Assembly (NCBI RefSeq): GCF_000350225.1
Contig: NW_005179312.1
Coordinates: 1-64,000, forward strand
Source of the DNA: Chondrus crispus
Lineage: Eukaryota > Rhodophyta > Florideophyceae > Gigartinales > Gigartinaceae
Direction of reading: 5' to 3'
Length of the DNA: 64,000 nucleotides
Shown here piece after piece: positions 31,271 through 42,256 of the stretch (its first letter is position 1; each line of letters starts with the position of its first letter). A program made the position numbers and the translations under genes. Below the pieces are notes generated by a model. The model was not told where the DNA came from, made no database searches, and was given only the letters and a program-made list of their open reading frames with translations.

Positions 31271-32567
31271 TGACGAAGAAGAGAAGAAGAACAAATTCGT
31301 CCTTTTGGCTGGACGCACTGCAACAGAGCACGGGAGCTAAAAGGTTGCGCCGATCGGCTCAAGTGAGCGAAGGTCACGATAAAGGGACTGCGATTTCTGC
31401 TCAGTATGAAATCGGGTCCGGCGACAATCGCCCTTCATCCCATCGAGATGTAAATATATCGGACAACGTTCCCTCCCCCACAACGTCTCAAGGCTATCCA
31501 AATTTCACGACTGATCCTGTACCATTCGGAGACGATGCTAACCAGAATCCCCGTTCCATAAATATCGACAGCCCTGGGAGCATGTCCGAAACATCCAAAC
31601 TTAGTGTCCAAAAGCAAGTTCAATCAGGCGTTTATCCAGATCTGGATGGAATATGGGAAGTTGAGGGTGCAGAAAGAGATGGAAGTTCTGAAGAAGAACA
31701 CGGTTTTAAAGAATTTCACCCGGAAGAGGTTGATTGCTGGCAGGACCCTATTGCACGTAACTCCTCACAAATTAATGAATTGTACTATGGACCCGTTTGG
31801 ACGTCTCCACACAGTGATCGCGATGACGATAATGAACAGCGTGAAAAAAGTACTCACAAAATGAAGATGCAGTTCTTGAGCACCATGACTCCACGGGTTC
31901 CGATAGTGTCGATGTTATCGCTGTAGAAACTTCTCTTCAACAATGTCTCCGAATATGGAATTCCAATCTTAATTTGACAGCAATCGTTTCCGTCATTGGT
32001 AGTGTTCGCTATACTTTTCAACAGTATGAGTATGCTCGAGGCATTTTACGTGATGCAGGAGCCGAACCGACGTGGCCTCCGTACACCAGAACGCACCGGT
32101 AGTTCCGAAGAATAATTGAGACCTGTATGCCCCAAAGCAAGCCGGTAGAACTTCCAAGAACTACGTGCATCACTACTTCTAGCACAAGGGAAAAGGTGGC
32201 CATATCTCAGTCACGAGAAAATTCTCCAGGTATGGAGAGTCGCAACACAAAAAACCTAAGGGAATCGTCGTATTTGGAAACTGAGAAAGTCCGTGTGTTT
32301 TTCCTAGTGCGTGGGCCAAGCTTGATGTTACCACTTCTATTATATTTGTCGAAATTTTTCCGTGCTATTACCATGAACAGCATAATCCCAGCACACTGGA
32401 ACGCTCTGCGATCGTTCGAGACAGGGCTCCGATCACAAGATCTTGCGAATACATATTCGCGAGTTCCGGAGGAAACCAAGTGCAATGCGAGCCTGGGTGC
32501 CAAATTGAGATCTCTGTCCAGAGTTGACAGCCAAATTTCCAAAGCGCGTTTCGAATTTCGGCGCTAG
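31271..32567 (+). CDS. N-terminal part of the Plavaka-like transposase
   Basis: From ATG 31271 (MTKKRRRTNSSFWLDAL) the frame runs to TAA near 31926: a basic start, then an acidic Ser/Asp/Glu-rich segment. The sense continues in other frames with SVRYTFQQYEYARGILRDAGAEPTWPPYTRTHR (about 32005-32100) and, past a stop, FRRIIETCMPQSKPVELP. In Plavaka/Tnp2 proteins a TWPPY-type segment sits shortly before a small Cys-rich or transposase N-terminal region. The block at 32127-32567 has LPLLLYLSKFFRAITMNSIIPAHWNAL and ends before the core. Confidence 0.45.
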
Positions 32568-32719
32568 AGGATGGCTACGTCCTTAGAGCGAGTATTGTTG
32601 CGAACTGCAGTGTAGGTGCTGAGCTTTTCTCGAACCCCAGTGTTGACAGAGCACTACGTATTCGGTCTCTCTCGTCCCAACACCAAGCTGTAATATCTTC
32701 CTTGCGGACTGCTTCTGCG

Positions 32720-34658
32720 TCAGGCCCATTCAATGAAGCCGACGCAACCAGATTTGTCCCCGGCGACCTTTTAACGTTTCTCAGATCTGAGAATGGAGAC
32801 GAAAACAAATTCTCCATCATTGTTCACAGGTTCTGGAGGTATGAAGATGGTATTCCCTCTGTCTTATTAATATGGATGTACTTTCCTCCTCCCACCTCGG
32901 AGGGTGCCCAGCAGGAGAGCATCCCTTTAGAATTACTTGAGGCAGAAGTCGTGGAAATTGTCAAGCTGATAAAATCTCCTACCGCTAACCAGGGTACGAG
33001 AAACCCTGATCAAGATAACTCTCATCGCAGCGGAGCTAGGTCGTAGGGACGTCTTCTTGACGGCACATCCTTCGTCATCTACCTAATTTTGCTATACTGC
33101 GACGACTTTCAAAAGTCATCCACGATGCACCCGAGCGGCTCTGTGGGATGATGCTATTTTCTTCCTCTATCACTGCCTCCCGAGGGACACAGGAACACGT
33201 CCTCTGTACGGATAGTATCTCTGACACCGCCTGGGGTGTCAACAAATCAAGTATTACACTACATCGTCGATGATGTAGTGAACGCCTCGGTAAACGGTGT
33301 AAACCCCAATGGGACATAAAGTGAAGATATTCATTGATGTCGTCGGATTTGTGGGGGACTATCCAGCTTTGTCTTCAGTAGTAGATGTTGTCGGACACGT
33401 CTGCAGGGCTCCCTGCACACTTTGCTCATTCAGAAGATTAAAAGAATCAGGTACTCAGGGCTCAAGATTTGGCCACACAACGAAGGTTCATGCTAGTAAT
33501 TCTGCGTTTATGCCACACCGAGAGCGCCACAATTCCTTGCGGGAGAGTAACATCCCAGACGAGGATTCAAATAAGCTTGGGATGGTGACTAACGAGAAAT
33601 ATTCAGATAGTTCCTGCCCTTTGCTTTATCTGCAACGGACTATGGAGTCAAAGAAGAGCAGCTTTGCTCTCGCAAGCAATGGATTACCAGTTATTTCTAG
33701 CGACCTCGATGCTTTCCGTTGTAATATTGTCGCGCCCGATCATTTATTGACAAGATTGGCTAAGGGCATCATTAACGTCACATTTAGGACCCTTCCATCA
33801 AAGGATTTGCGCATGGATGCAGATATGTACATTTCTAAGGCTTTGCGTGATAACGGTCTTCTACGCCAGAAAGAGGTATTAAAAAAAACGAAGAAAAAGC
33901 TACACAGCAGGACGTTATCCGAATTGTTTTGTGTATTAGTCGTGTCAGTTCCGACAATGAGAGTAATAATCATGCGATGCCCTTCAGAACACATCATCCA
34001 GGACTGTTTTAAACTCCTCAAAAAATTACAACGTCTTGTCGCCCTTACGTAATGGTGGCCTGTGCAGGAACTGGACGGCAAAAAAGCGGTGGCTCTGGTT
34101 TATGAGGACAAAGATGCATACTTTTCAGATCTGAAATTTTTGTCCAAGCAATATGACCAGGAAGTCAACAAGATCTGTGCACAATCTGATGGCATCAGGC
34201 AGCAACTGGATAAACCAAACCTTCATAGACTCATCGAATTGTATGAGCATGCCATTCCTGCGTTCGGGCATGTCAGAGAGGTTATGGAATTAGTGTTTGA
34301 ATCGGCCCACCAGCCACTCAAGCGATCTATAACCCGTAGTAACAATCGCATTGCTCATATATTCGCAGTCGAGAACTGTGTGGGAAAGGACTGGCAAGGA
34401 AGGATCGCTGCCCCGGGGAAGCAAACATTTCGCCTAGATGCGCGAACTCGGACGACAGCGAAAAGGGGACTTCGACGTGTACTTCTGGGAGAAGCAGCAG
34501 ATCTGCTCGACGTGGAGAAGCACAGTGAGCTAATTAAAAATATAGACACGATACTGCGTAGTCTCTTTACGCCTGCACTGAAGGCACAATTCCAAAAGTA
34601 CACGATGATGTCTAACTTTGGTGTTGCAAAAATATCTTTATGGAAGGCAAGAGTGTAA
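32720..34658 (+). CDS. DDE transposase core (Plavaka/Tnp2-like), with stops
   Basis: The frame at 32702-33046 carries GDLLTFLRSENGDENKFSIIVHRFWRYEDG. A further frame (about 33060-33300) reads VILYCDDFQKSS...GVSTNQVLHYIVDDVVNASVNGV. From 33309 it continues KIFIDVVGFVGDYPALSSVVDVVGHVCRAPCTLCSF. The D of YCDDF, the D of the VGDYP block and the following CTLC pair are the familiar landmarks of this superfamily. The same frame continues after TAA 34050-34052 with WWPVQELDGKKAVALVY... and HAIPAFGHVREVMELVFESAHQPLKR, holding the expected C-terminal acidic residues. Function would be cut-and-paste transposition; this copy is inactive. Confidence 0.55.
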
Positions 34659-34709
34659 TGGGTACCTATGCAGTCTCCTGAATATCACTAAAACCAGGCA
34701 AATGAAATT

Positions 34710-35240
34710 GTGGACACATCAAGACTTTGGATTGATTCTTTATATCTTGCTATCCCACAACTCGAAGAAGAAACTCTTGAACAAGAGAAGGTCATCATCA
34801 CCTTGTTCAAAAATGCAAGACGCGTAATGGTATCCAAATCCGGACGCCATATCGGAAAACAAAGCGAGCACGACACGATTTCCGCTAACTCATGTGTACA
34901 ACTGTACTTGGATCCAATTAATGCAGAGAGTAAGATATTAACTTCAAATGCAAGGGCTGCGCAGGCCAGACCGTTCTTCCTCGCCATCCTCGCAGTTCTG
35001 CAAAGGAAGCAAGAGACACCGTTCGCTGTTTGTTTCAAGTGCACGAGAAGAAAGGATTGGGTAGAGAGGCGTGCAACCGTAGACAACCACTCGTTTCAGC
35101 TAATTCTCCTAACACCGGATGTACGCAGAATTGCGAATTACCATATATGTGACAGGAACGCGGAAGAACATGCTGCATGCAGGTGGGACCCACGAACGGG
35201 AGAGGTCTCTCACACTCATCAGATGCATATCAGCATCTGA
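34710..35240 (+). CDS. C-terminal remainder of the Plavaka-like transposase
   Basis: This is the same frame as 33309-34658, after TAA 34656-34658 and one more stop about 30 bases on. It reads LWIDSLYLAIPQLEEETLEQEKVI... and FFLAILAVLQRKQETPFAVCFKCTRR to a stop at 35238-35240. Sharing the frame with the core supports one ancient ORF rather than a separate gene. No independent domain is recognised. Confidence 0.35.
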   Translation: MDTSRLWIDSLYLAIPQLEEETLEQEKVIITLFKNARRVMVSKSGRHIGKQSEHDTISANSCVQLYLDPINAESKILTSNARAAQARPFFLAILAVLQRKQETPFAVCFKCTRRKDWVERRATVDNHSFQLILLTPDVRRIANYHICDRNAEEHAACRWDPRTGEVSHTHQMHISI

Positions 35241-35882
35241 TGAAGTGCGAATGAGAGCACTTCTGTATTCGGAGATAGTATGAAAGCTGCCATGCGCAGC
35301 ATCGTGGTTAATGTCACGTGCGAACATTACTCAATGAGTAAGAACTTACCATCCTGTCAAGCCGCATAACAACTGAACCTGGTGAAGGGGGGATGATCAC
35401 ACGTCCTCATTACTTTCGATGGGTCCAGGTGTTAGATTTTTCGTAGAATAGTAACGCAACCCAATCGCGGCAATGCAGTAATAGTGTAAATAAACCATGA
35501 TGCATTCATTGATATAGGACGATTCCAATACAGTCTTCGCACAATGAAGAAATCATCTAAAAGTAAGGCGACGTTGGAATATGGGATGATGAAAGAGGCA
35601 GTCCCAATGAAAACTAATATTGACAACTACATCATTATTCCTGCTGTTTGCTATGGACAACTGTAATTTTCCAAAAACACACCGAGGAGAGGTCGGCGTA
35701 TGCACAGGTACTGACCGAGAATACAAAACAACTATCGCAGCATAGTGCCAATTTCAATGCCGGCTTAAGTATAATCTGATTGAACAGGAACACAAACGAG
35801 AATTTTTGATTAGAATTTTTGATGAAAATCATCATAATTTGCACTGCTCGACAGCAATGCACTGTACATCATTCGTATTGCT
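35241..35882. other. Intergenic, no gene recognised
   Basis: AT-rich spacer between the Plavaka-like relic and the DIRS element. No motifs, inverted repeats or coding frames that I can support. Confidence 0.35.
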
Positions 35883-36087
35883 TTAGACGATCACACACAC
35901 ATTTGTGAACCAAGGTGAGATAAGGGAGGCTTCCACCATTTGTTCTACCGTGCTGCCATGAAATCAAGATTCATCATGACTCAAGCATGGTTTACCGAAT
36001 GCCTGGAACAGTCCTTGGAAGTAGGATTTAAGAGGACGACTCGGAGCCTTCAAGTCTCTTTCTCCCTCAAGTCGTCGCTTGCTTTTT
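35883..36087 (+). repeat. A1 terminal repeat of the DIRS-like element (205 bp)
   Basis: Starts TTAGACGATCACACACACAT and is nearly identical to 48640-48844, with about five differences by eye. The 3' part forms a stem ending AGTCGTCGC; the partner arm is better preserved in A2. Confidence 0.9.
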
Positions 36088-36142
36088 ACGAACAAGCTCC
36101 TATCGTCATTAACGGTACGGTCGTCACTTCAACAAACGAAAC

Positions 36143-36822
36143 ATGCCCGAGGCAGAAGCCTCACCCTCATCTGCTAGCACCTTCGATGCTGACGCCTTCG
36201 AGAAAAAATTACTCGATCAAGTCGCCGCGCTCATCGCTGCTGCTGCAAGTCAAGGGCCCGCCCCAGTCGGTACCCCCGTCGTCCTGGACCCGAACCTGGC
36301 TGTCCCCGCAGTCTCGGCTGCCCCTGCTGCCCCAGTCGTCACTGGGCTCATCGTCCCTGCTCTCAGAGATCCTCTCAGTAACCGGCTTAGGTATTCCCTC
36401 CCCACCCCCTCTGCCTCGCACATTGACGAAGTCAAAGCCGTTCGATCTGCCTATGCTGCCAACGGGTTGCTCAACCACTACCTCAAGCCCAAGTTTGTCC
36501 CGCCTTACCCGTCCCAACGCTTTACTCCGACCGACTCCGGTCTCTACTCCAAGATCCATTCCGCTGATCATCGGGACGGCCACGAGGCCCTATCGCTTTG
36601 GAACATTGGTTACAACGTGGAGAACTCTCTCGCCTGTATGCACAAGATTGCTGAGGCTCTCGCCGCCGGGCATCTCACCCAAGTTACCGACTACATATCC
36701 GTCCTCAACCATTACCTGGTGTCAACTCAGCAGCGTGTGCACGAGCGTGTCGACTTTTTCAAATACGCGCTGGACTCGGGCAAGCACGAGGCCATTCTTC
36801 TGCAGAAATACCTCCACAACTC
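36143..36822 (+). CDS. gag: DIRS Gag-like ORF1, interrupted by the nested LTR element
   Basis: From ATG 36143 (MPEAEASPSSASTFDAD) about 226 residues are intact: an Ala/Pro-rich N-terminus, then a globular part (YSLPTPSASHIDEVKAVRSAY, HEALSLWNIGYNVENSLACMHKIAEAL). The LTR insertion follows codon 226 and imposes a stop ten bases into the LTR. On the far side, after 45448, a frame with a helical Lys/Ala-rich tail (FEEFTTVNKKFAELR..., DGKSAKL) runs to TGA at 45587-45589. Its phase is one base off from the left part, so a small indel exists or was made at insertion. The position before RT and the general look match DIRS Gag. Confidence 0.65.
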
Positions 36823-37459
36823 TGTAGTATAAATACCCCCAACGGAGGGGGGTGTATACTCAGTTCGTGCGGAGACCTCGATCGGCGGGAAGACGGGAAG
36901 CAACCCCAGCTGAGGGAACCGGGCGAGCCCGGGGTAGCAGTGGTAGAGCGGGTAACGGTCGGGGACGCGCGCACGCGCGGGCCGATCTACGCCTCGACGC
37001 CCCGGCGCAGCGCTGGGTGACATACCAGCGCTGACGGGCGGAGGCGGATCTAGGCTCGCTCGCGTGCTCGGGCGTCCCCTGCCCGCTTGGTTCCTAACTA
37101 GATACGGGCTAGTAGGAACCCGTTCTAGAATAAGCGGGGCGAGCTTGACCAAAGGCGTAGGTTCTGGACAAGCTCGTGCTTGTCTTCCCCCCACCGCCGT
37201 CGGTCGCTCGCGTATTTAATGTACAAGTTAATCCTATCATACTAGAGTACAGTACGGACTGTACGGACTGTACTGTAGTGCTACTGTAGTCAGCGCGGGT
37301 CGGCCCGTGCTGACTGTACACGTGTGTTACACGTATTAGCACACGTGTGAGTGCGCGCCCCGTACACGTGTGGGCGCGTGCGAAGGTACTGTAGAGCTCG
37401 GGCTCTACAGTAGCCGATCTGATGTATATCGAATTCCGGTAAGGGGGGGTTATACTACA
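36823..37459 (-). repeat. 3' LTR of the nested element (637 bp)
   Basis: Perfectly inverted 10-bp ends (TGTAGTATAA/TTATACTACA). It contains several strong stems, among them TACTGTAGAGC...GCTCTACAGTA near 37385-37412 and GTCAGC.CGGG...CCCGTGCTGAC near 37290. A TATA-like TTAAATA on the minus strand lies at 37213-37219. Its core is shared with the LTR at 62890-63508. Confidence 0.9.
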
Positions 37460-37474
37460 CCGGCCCCCCCTTAA
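37460..37474 (-). other. Polypurine tract next to the 3' LTR
   Basis: On the minus strand this reads TTAAGGGGGGGCCGG directly before TGTAGTATAA. A GTGGACG...CGTCCAC hairpin lies just upstream. The same end-of-ORF plus hairpin plus purine-tract module recurs at 42250-42285 and 63509-63545. Confidence 0.7.
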
Positions 37475-37724
37475 GTGTGGACGTCCGCGTCCACATATGC
37501 TGGTAGAACCGGGCGTGTGGTCTCTCCCCTAGTCCGCCATTTCTAACATCTTCCCCATGGCGTGTCGTTTCTCTCGCGTTCCCTCTGGGCGTGCTCGTGC
37601 ATCTCGACCTGATGCCAGTATCACCTCAAGCGTCCGACGGCGACCTGCTTTTGGGGCGCTTCCCGGAAGTCCCCCCCTCGTTCGTCGTGTCCGGGCCCCT
37701 TCTTTCCGTGTGCTGTAGTCTGCC

Positions 37725-38159
37725 TTGTCCTTTCCGTCGGGCGTGCCCACCCTCTCGGTGCACCTTTTCCGTAGCGCCAATGTTGACGTGCGTCGTCGGC
37801 ACGAGGACGTGCAGCGCGAGCAGGTCGTAGATCGTAGAAACCGTCTCCCCGCCCCAGTGGGTCCTGCAATACCCCAACTAGCAGCTGTTGGTCCGGCGGA
37901 AGTGGCGGTGTACGCCATGTTACCCCACGCGAACGGAGCGTGGTACAGCGCAGGGCGGACCGCGCGGAGCGAGCGCGAGTGCGCGAGGCGACGGCGAAGT
38001 GAAAACAGACGAGACGCGCTGCCGTGGTCGCCGTCGAGCGTGTCCCGGAGGCACGGCCCACTCCCTGACATCGCAACCTGCGGCGGCTTGCCGGGCCTCG
38101 TGCACGCGTGCGGGGGGGTTGTGTGCGGTCCCTCCGTCCTTTTCTATAACCTCTTGTGA
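37725..38159 (+). CDS. ORF antisense to the nested element, near its 3' LTR
   Basis: A 144-codon plus-strand frame begins 266 bp from the 3' LTR: HLFRSANVDVRRRHEDVQREQVVDRRNRL..., VAVYAMLPHANGAWYSAGRTARSERECARRRR. The composition is charged and protein-like. The opposite strand is also open, so this is not certain. Further plus-strand coding-like segments follow at 38938-39291 and 39272-39577. No family is recognised. Antisense ORFs in the 3' region have been reported for some plant LTR retrotransposons. Confidence 0.35.
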   Translation: MSFPSGVPTLSVHLFRSANVDVRRRHEDVQREQVVDRRNRLPAPVGPAIPQLAAVGPAEVAVYAMLPHANGAWYSAGRTARSERECARRRRSENRRDALPWSPSSVSRRHGPLPDIATCGGLPGLVHACGGVVCGPSVLFYNLL

Positions 38160-38937
38160 CGCCGTGTGCCTCGTCGTCTTGCATACGCCTGGTCAATCGC
38201 CTTCGTGGGCCTCCGTCGCGCAGGACCAGCCGTAATATGGGTCTGCTGCGACCCTCGATCCGCCCGTTGTCCGCGCGCCGCGTCGTTCTTTCCGTGCGAC
38301 TTCTCCTCTCCTCTTCGACATCACCCCCGTGCGATTATGGGGTATCAATTTTAAAAGCATCCGTCCCCTTTGTGCTCTACCTGTGCCGGCGCGTAGAGAA
38401 CTGTCCTCATAACTTCGTTGCTGTATGGTGCGGCAGTCGGTGAACGGCCCTGTACGGACGACGTGGGCGGCTGGGGGCCTGACCATGCGCAGGGCCAGGG
38501 TCCCCGCGCGCGCCAGCGGGGCCGAGATGGCGAGCCGGCGGTGCAGGGCGCGAAGACACGCAGCGATGAGATGATGAGCTCGCGTAAAGGCGAATATTGG
38601 TGCTGAGGAGGTCGGGACGTGCGCGTTGTCTGGGGCGCAGCAGCACGCCGACGCGCGCGCGCGAAGGCGAGCGGCGCCGCCGGTGGCGCAATCGACGTGC
38701 ACGGCGTTGTCCGGCGACGGGCATGGGTGTCACGGTAGCGGCGCAGCCGCGACGAGATGATGGGCGCACTCGCGAAGGCAAACAGAGCGGGTGCAGCGTG
38801 GACGCGGCGGAGAAAAGGTGACAGGCGGCGGGCGGTTGTGCACGCACCGTTCGGGATCACTGTGATATCGTGGCCACAGTTCGTACAGTACCCGTGGGCG
38901 CGCGTGCGCGTGCGCGAGCAGGCTCAGCCCTGAGCCC

Positions 38938-39577
38938 TTGATCAAATTACCCCAAAAAATTGCAAAAATGTTTCCCGCGAAAATATTTTCTGCAAAATTT
39001 CCCAGCACAGTCCGTGAGGGTGTGCATTGTCATGCGCCTCGATCGGTCCTCGTACTTGCTCGTATTTTCCCCATTTTTCGTCGACGGCAGGCCTACACCC
39101 AACCCGTCGTTGTGTCGTCCACTGTTAATTGCCCGGCGGGTTCGGTACGACGAGCGCCCGATGACCCGCAATCCTCTTCGCGAGTTAACTGGAGCGAATT
39201 CGCTCGCCCATTTTTTTCTGAAGAGCTTCCCCTGCGAAACACCTCACGGTTTTCCATCCCCGCTCCTCTCATAACCTCGTGCTTCGCCTAGCTCGTACTG
39301 GACAGGGCCGAAGTCACGTTGTCGGCCGGTAGCGCTCCAGACGCCCCCGGCTCCTGCTGCTATCCGCGATCCGTATGCCGAGTACGGGCCTGACCCTTGC
39401 CTGTCCCGAAACTGGTCGTTCGGTGAGGGTGTCCCTCGTACGGGCGAGGCCGCTCTTCGTCTTGCCATACCGAGTCTGGTGGAGATGGACGCCGAACCTC
39501 CGCGGCATCCAGGGTACTGTCCTCCGAACAATTACGGGCCAAGCGCCCGTATGCCCTCCGACGACCCTAGTCGTTAG
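38938..39577 (+). pseudogene. Plus-strand coding-like segments antisense to the nested element
   Basis: A frame ending at 39291 reads VNWSEFARPFFSEELPLRNTS. An adjacent frame (39272-39577) reads AAIRDPYAEYGPDPCLSRNWSFGEG, then LRLAIPSLVEMDAEPPRHPGYC and SDDPSR before TAG 39575-39577. The hand-over between frames near 39280 could be an indel or a short intron. It lies between the antisense ORF at 37.7 kb and the hairpin array. No domain recognised. Confidence 0.3.
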
Positions 39578-39839
39578 TCCGCGCGGTCTGATCGTCAACC
39601 GCGCAGGTTCCCCCACTTGCCCTCGTCGGGGAGGAGGAGGGGACTTGGCACCGTACCACAGTAAAACTGTTTCCATGGTTACGTGTTCTTTGCGTCGGTC
39701 TTCTTCTTCTAATTCCCCTTCGTGCCCTCGTTTCTTAGTACCCCCACCCTTTCTCTCTCCCGACGCGGAGGGGGAAGGGGCGACAAACGATAGGGCGCCC
39801 CTTCCCGTTCGGTTGCGGGGGCGCAGCGTTCGGGGTTCG

Positions 39840-41120
39840 TCTTATGCGTAGCGCCCCTCGCCATCCATTGGCGAGGGCGCGACTCCTGGCGAACGTTCTT
39901 ATCCGATGCGCGACCTCGTCGTCGGTAGCGAGGCAAAGGAAACGCGCGGCGCTCGTCTCCATTCTTCGCGCCCTTCGCCATTCGGGGCGAGGGCTCAGCG
40001 CGCTGTATTCGTCTTATCCGCCCGGTGCTCCTCGCCATGCGGGATCGAGGGCGCCGGGCGGGCGACGATCGCATTTCTTCACGTCCCGCCCCTTCATCGT
40101 CCGGGAGCGGGGCACATCCAACGCCTTTGCCTCGCGCGTCCCTCGCCATCGGGGCGAGGGCGCGGCGCGAGCGGCACTCGTGTTCTTGTCCACGCGCACC
40201 CCTCGTCCTCGGTTGCGACGGCGCAGGCGCTCGACAAAAGTCCTTTTCTTCGCGCTCCTCGCCACCGGTGGCGAGGACGCGGCTTGAGTGCGCCATTTGT
40301 CTCCTTGTCGGCGCGCCCCTCGCCATCAGGGCGAGGGGACGGACGCGTGGACGTACGTTTTCTTCTGCACGCGCCGAACGTCTTCTTTTCTTCGCGCGAC
40401 GAACGTCCTGATACTTCGCGTCCCTCGCCATCCGGGCGAGGGCGCGGCGCGAGCAGCATTCGTGTTCTTGGACGCGCGCGCCCCTCGCCATCGGGGCGAG
40501 GGGGTGGACCCGTGGACGTACGTCCTCTTCTTCGCGGCGCCGTTCGTCTTTTGGTCCGTGCGCTCCCCTCGCCATCGGTAGCGAGGGCGCCGCGCGCGCG
40601 ACGTCCCTCCTCTTCCTCGTTCTCGTCCCTCGCCACCGGTGACGGGGGCACAACGCGAACGGCATTCGTCTTCTTGTCTTCGTGCTCCTCGCCATCGGGG
40701 GCGAAGGCGCGACCGTGCGCGACATTTGTCTTCTTGTCTGCGCGCCCCCTCGCCATCGGGCCGAGGGCGCGGCAGCGCGGCATTCGCCCTCTTCTTCGCT
40801 CGCGCCTCCCGCCATCGGTTGCGGGGGCGCAAGCGCACGGCGAACGTCTTCTTGTTCGCGCCTCTCGCCATCGGGGCGAGGGGACGGACACTCGACGAAC
40901 GTTCCTTTCTTTTTCGCGCGCCCCTCCCCATCCGTGGCGAGGGCGCAGCGTGCGGACTTCGTCTTATCCTTCAGGCGCCCCTCGCCATTCGGAGGCGAGG
41001 GCACAGCGCCTGAAGGCGGTTCTTGTCCTTCGCGTCCCTCGCCATTCGTGGCGGGGGCGCGGCGCGCAGCGCGCGTTCTCCTTCATTCCTCTCGCGTCCC
41101 TCGCCATTCGGGGCGAGGCC
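39840..41120. repeat. Hairpin-bearing tandem array, about 60-bp unit, roughly 20 copies
   Basis: Each unit holds an imperfect palindrome of the form CCCCTCGCCATCGGGGCGAG (for example at 40141, 40317, 40480, 40747, 40864, 41098) followed by a GC-rich spacer with TTCGTCTTCTTG-like sequence. Spacing is mostly 57-62 bp. Low stop density from high GC produces long open frames on both strands, but unit lengths are not multiples of three throughout and the peptide phase drifts, so I do not call a protein. Confidence 0.85.
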
Positions 41121-41149
41121 GCAGCCTTCGCGGGTGCGGTGACGTTCCT

Positions 41150-42245
41150 CCATCAAAGGCGCTGTCGTTTCGTCCGACGCCAAAGTAGACGGTGGTGGTT
41201 GGTATCCCGCTCGTCGGGGCGTGTCGGTCGTGCGACACGCGCTCGGCGCCGTGCACGTGCGATCCGTGCCACCCGTCTGCCCAGGGCAATGTCCACCACT
41301 CAACATTTTTGGTTTCGGGGTAGGGCGGCGGTGTCGACGCCGTCGCTCTCCGGCGTCCGATCGCGTACGGTGTCGCCGGGAGAGCTGCGCGTCAGGAGCG
41401 CGGCGTCGTTGGCGCCTCCGAGGAGTGTGGTACGGTCCGTCTGGCGGGTCAGACCGGGGTTACGTTTGGCCGTCCCGCTTAGCATTGCGTGCTTCGCATG
41501 CCGACGTGCATACGTTTGCTCACGTGAGTTGCCCATTTCTTTTTCACAACTAATTTTCCGTTAATTTTCTCTTGCCCGTGGGGGCAGATTGACACCGAGC
41601 GAGCGGTGCACTGTGTGGGTTTGCCGCACTGTATGCCCAAGCATCCATAATTTTTCCATTTTCTTACACCTCGTCCACCGGTTCCGTCGTGACCGGGTCG
41701 GGGGTACGACAGTGTAATTTCTCCCTGCCCCAATTTTTTGCGTATTAGCCGTTGGGAGGGCGGCTCGGTGTCGCCTCCGGGGCCCCTATCCTCGCGAGCC
41801 ACAGTGACTCTCTTCCTTCGCGCCCACGCGTTGCAGCTCCTCTCGGCAAATTGCAACGCCTTGTCTTGACTAACCCCTTCTGCGTTCCGGGGCTCGCGTG
41901 CGGTATGGAGGTGATCGCGTCGTTCGTCAGACGTCCCCTCGCCGCGGTTGACGGCCTTAACGGAACGTCCGGCGACACTGTTTGGGGGGGGGGGCGCGTC
42001 CGACCTTCCAGCTCCGAAAGGGGGTAATTGCCTTCCCCTCGAGCCGTCTGTCGTCCTCTAATCGTTGGTCATTACGAGGAACGTTCTTCGTACAGGCAGT
42101 CCGTACTGCCTTGTCGCTACGTCTCCAGTCCGTGGCGTTCGGAAGTCAAATACGGCTTGGCTTCCGAACGTACCGTTGGTCTCTAACCGCAAAGGGACTA
42201 CTTTAACCGCAACGGAGCGGTTGATTGTAGCCGAACGAGACGGTT
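41150..42245. other. Interior of the nested element without recognised gene
   Basis: This lies between the hairpin array and the chromodomain stop. Frames are short. I see no LTR-like sequence immediately after the purine tract at 42250, where an element of this design would normally end. Confidence 0.35.
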
Positions 42246-42256
42246 GAGGGCCCCCC

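Larger units (their letters stand above)
31271..35240 (+). mobile_element. CMC/Plavaka-like DNA transposon, degenerate
   Basis: Consecutive plus-strand blocks reproduce the order of a Tnp2/Plavaka-type transposase: acidic N-terminus, TWPPY...H region, catalytic DDE core, C-rich motif and a long helical C-terminus. At least three frameshifts and three in-frame stops interrupt it. I found no terminal inverted repeats or target duplication at either side, so the ends given are those of recognisable coding sequence. Confidence 0.55.

Noticed and set aside
35940..36827. 295-codon frame over the DIRS left end
   Set aside because: It reads Ser/Pro-rich nonsense across the Gag frame and includes the non-coding A1 repeat.
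39840..41120. CRISPR-like array
   Set aside because: Units are continuous, diverged and hairpin-centred without unique equal-length spacers, and the host is eukaryotic.
39709..41564. Very long open frames on both strands (431 and 552 codons)
   Set aside because: They lie in a GC-rich 60-bp hairpin array with few stop codons by composition. Unit length drifts off multiples of three, so no constant peptide repeat results.
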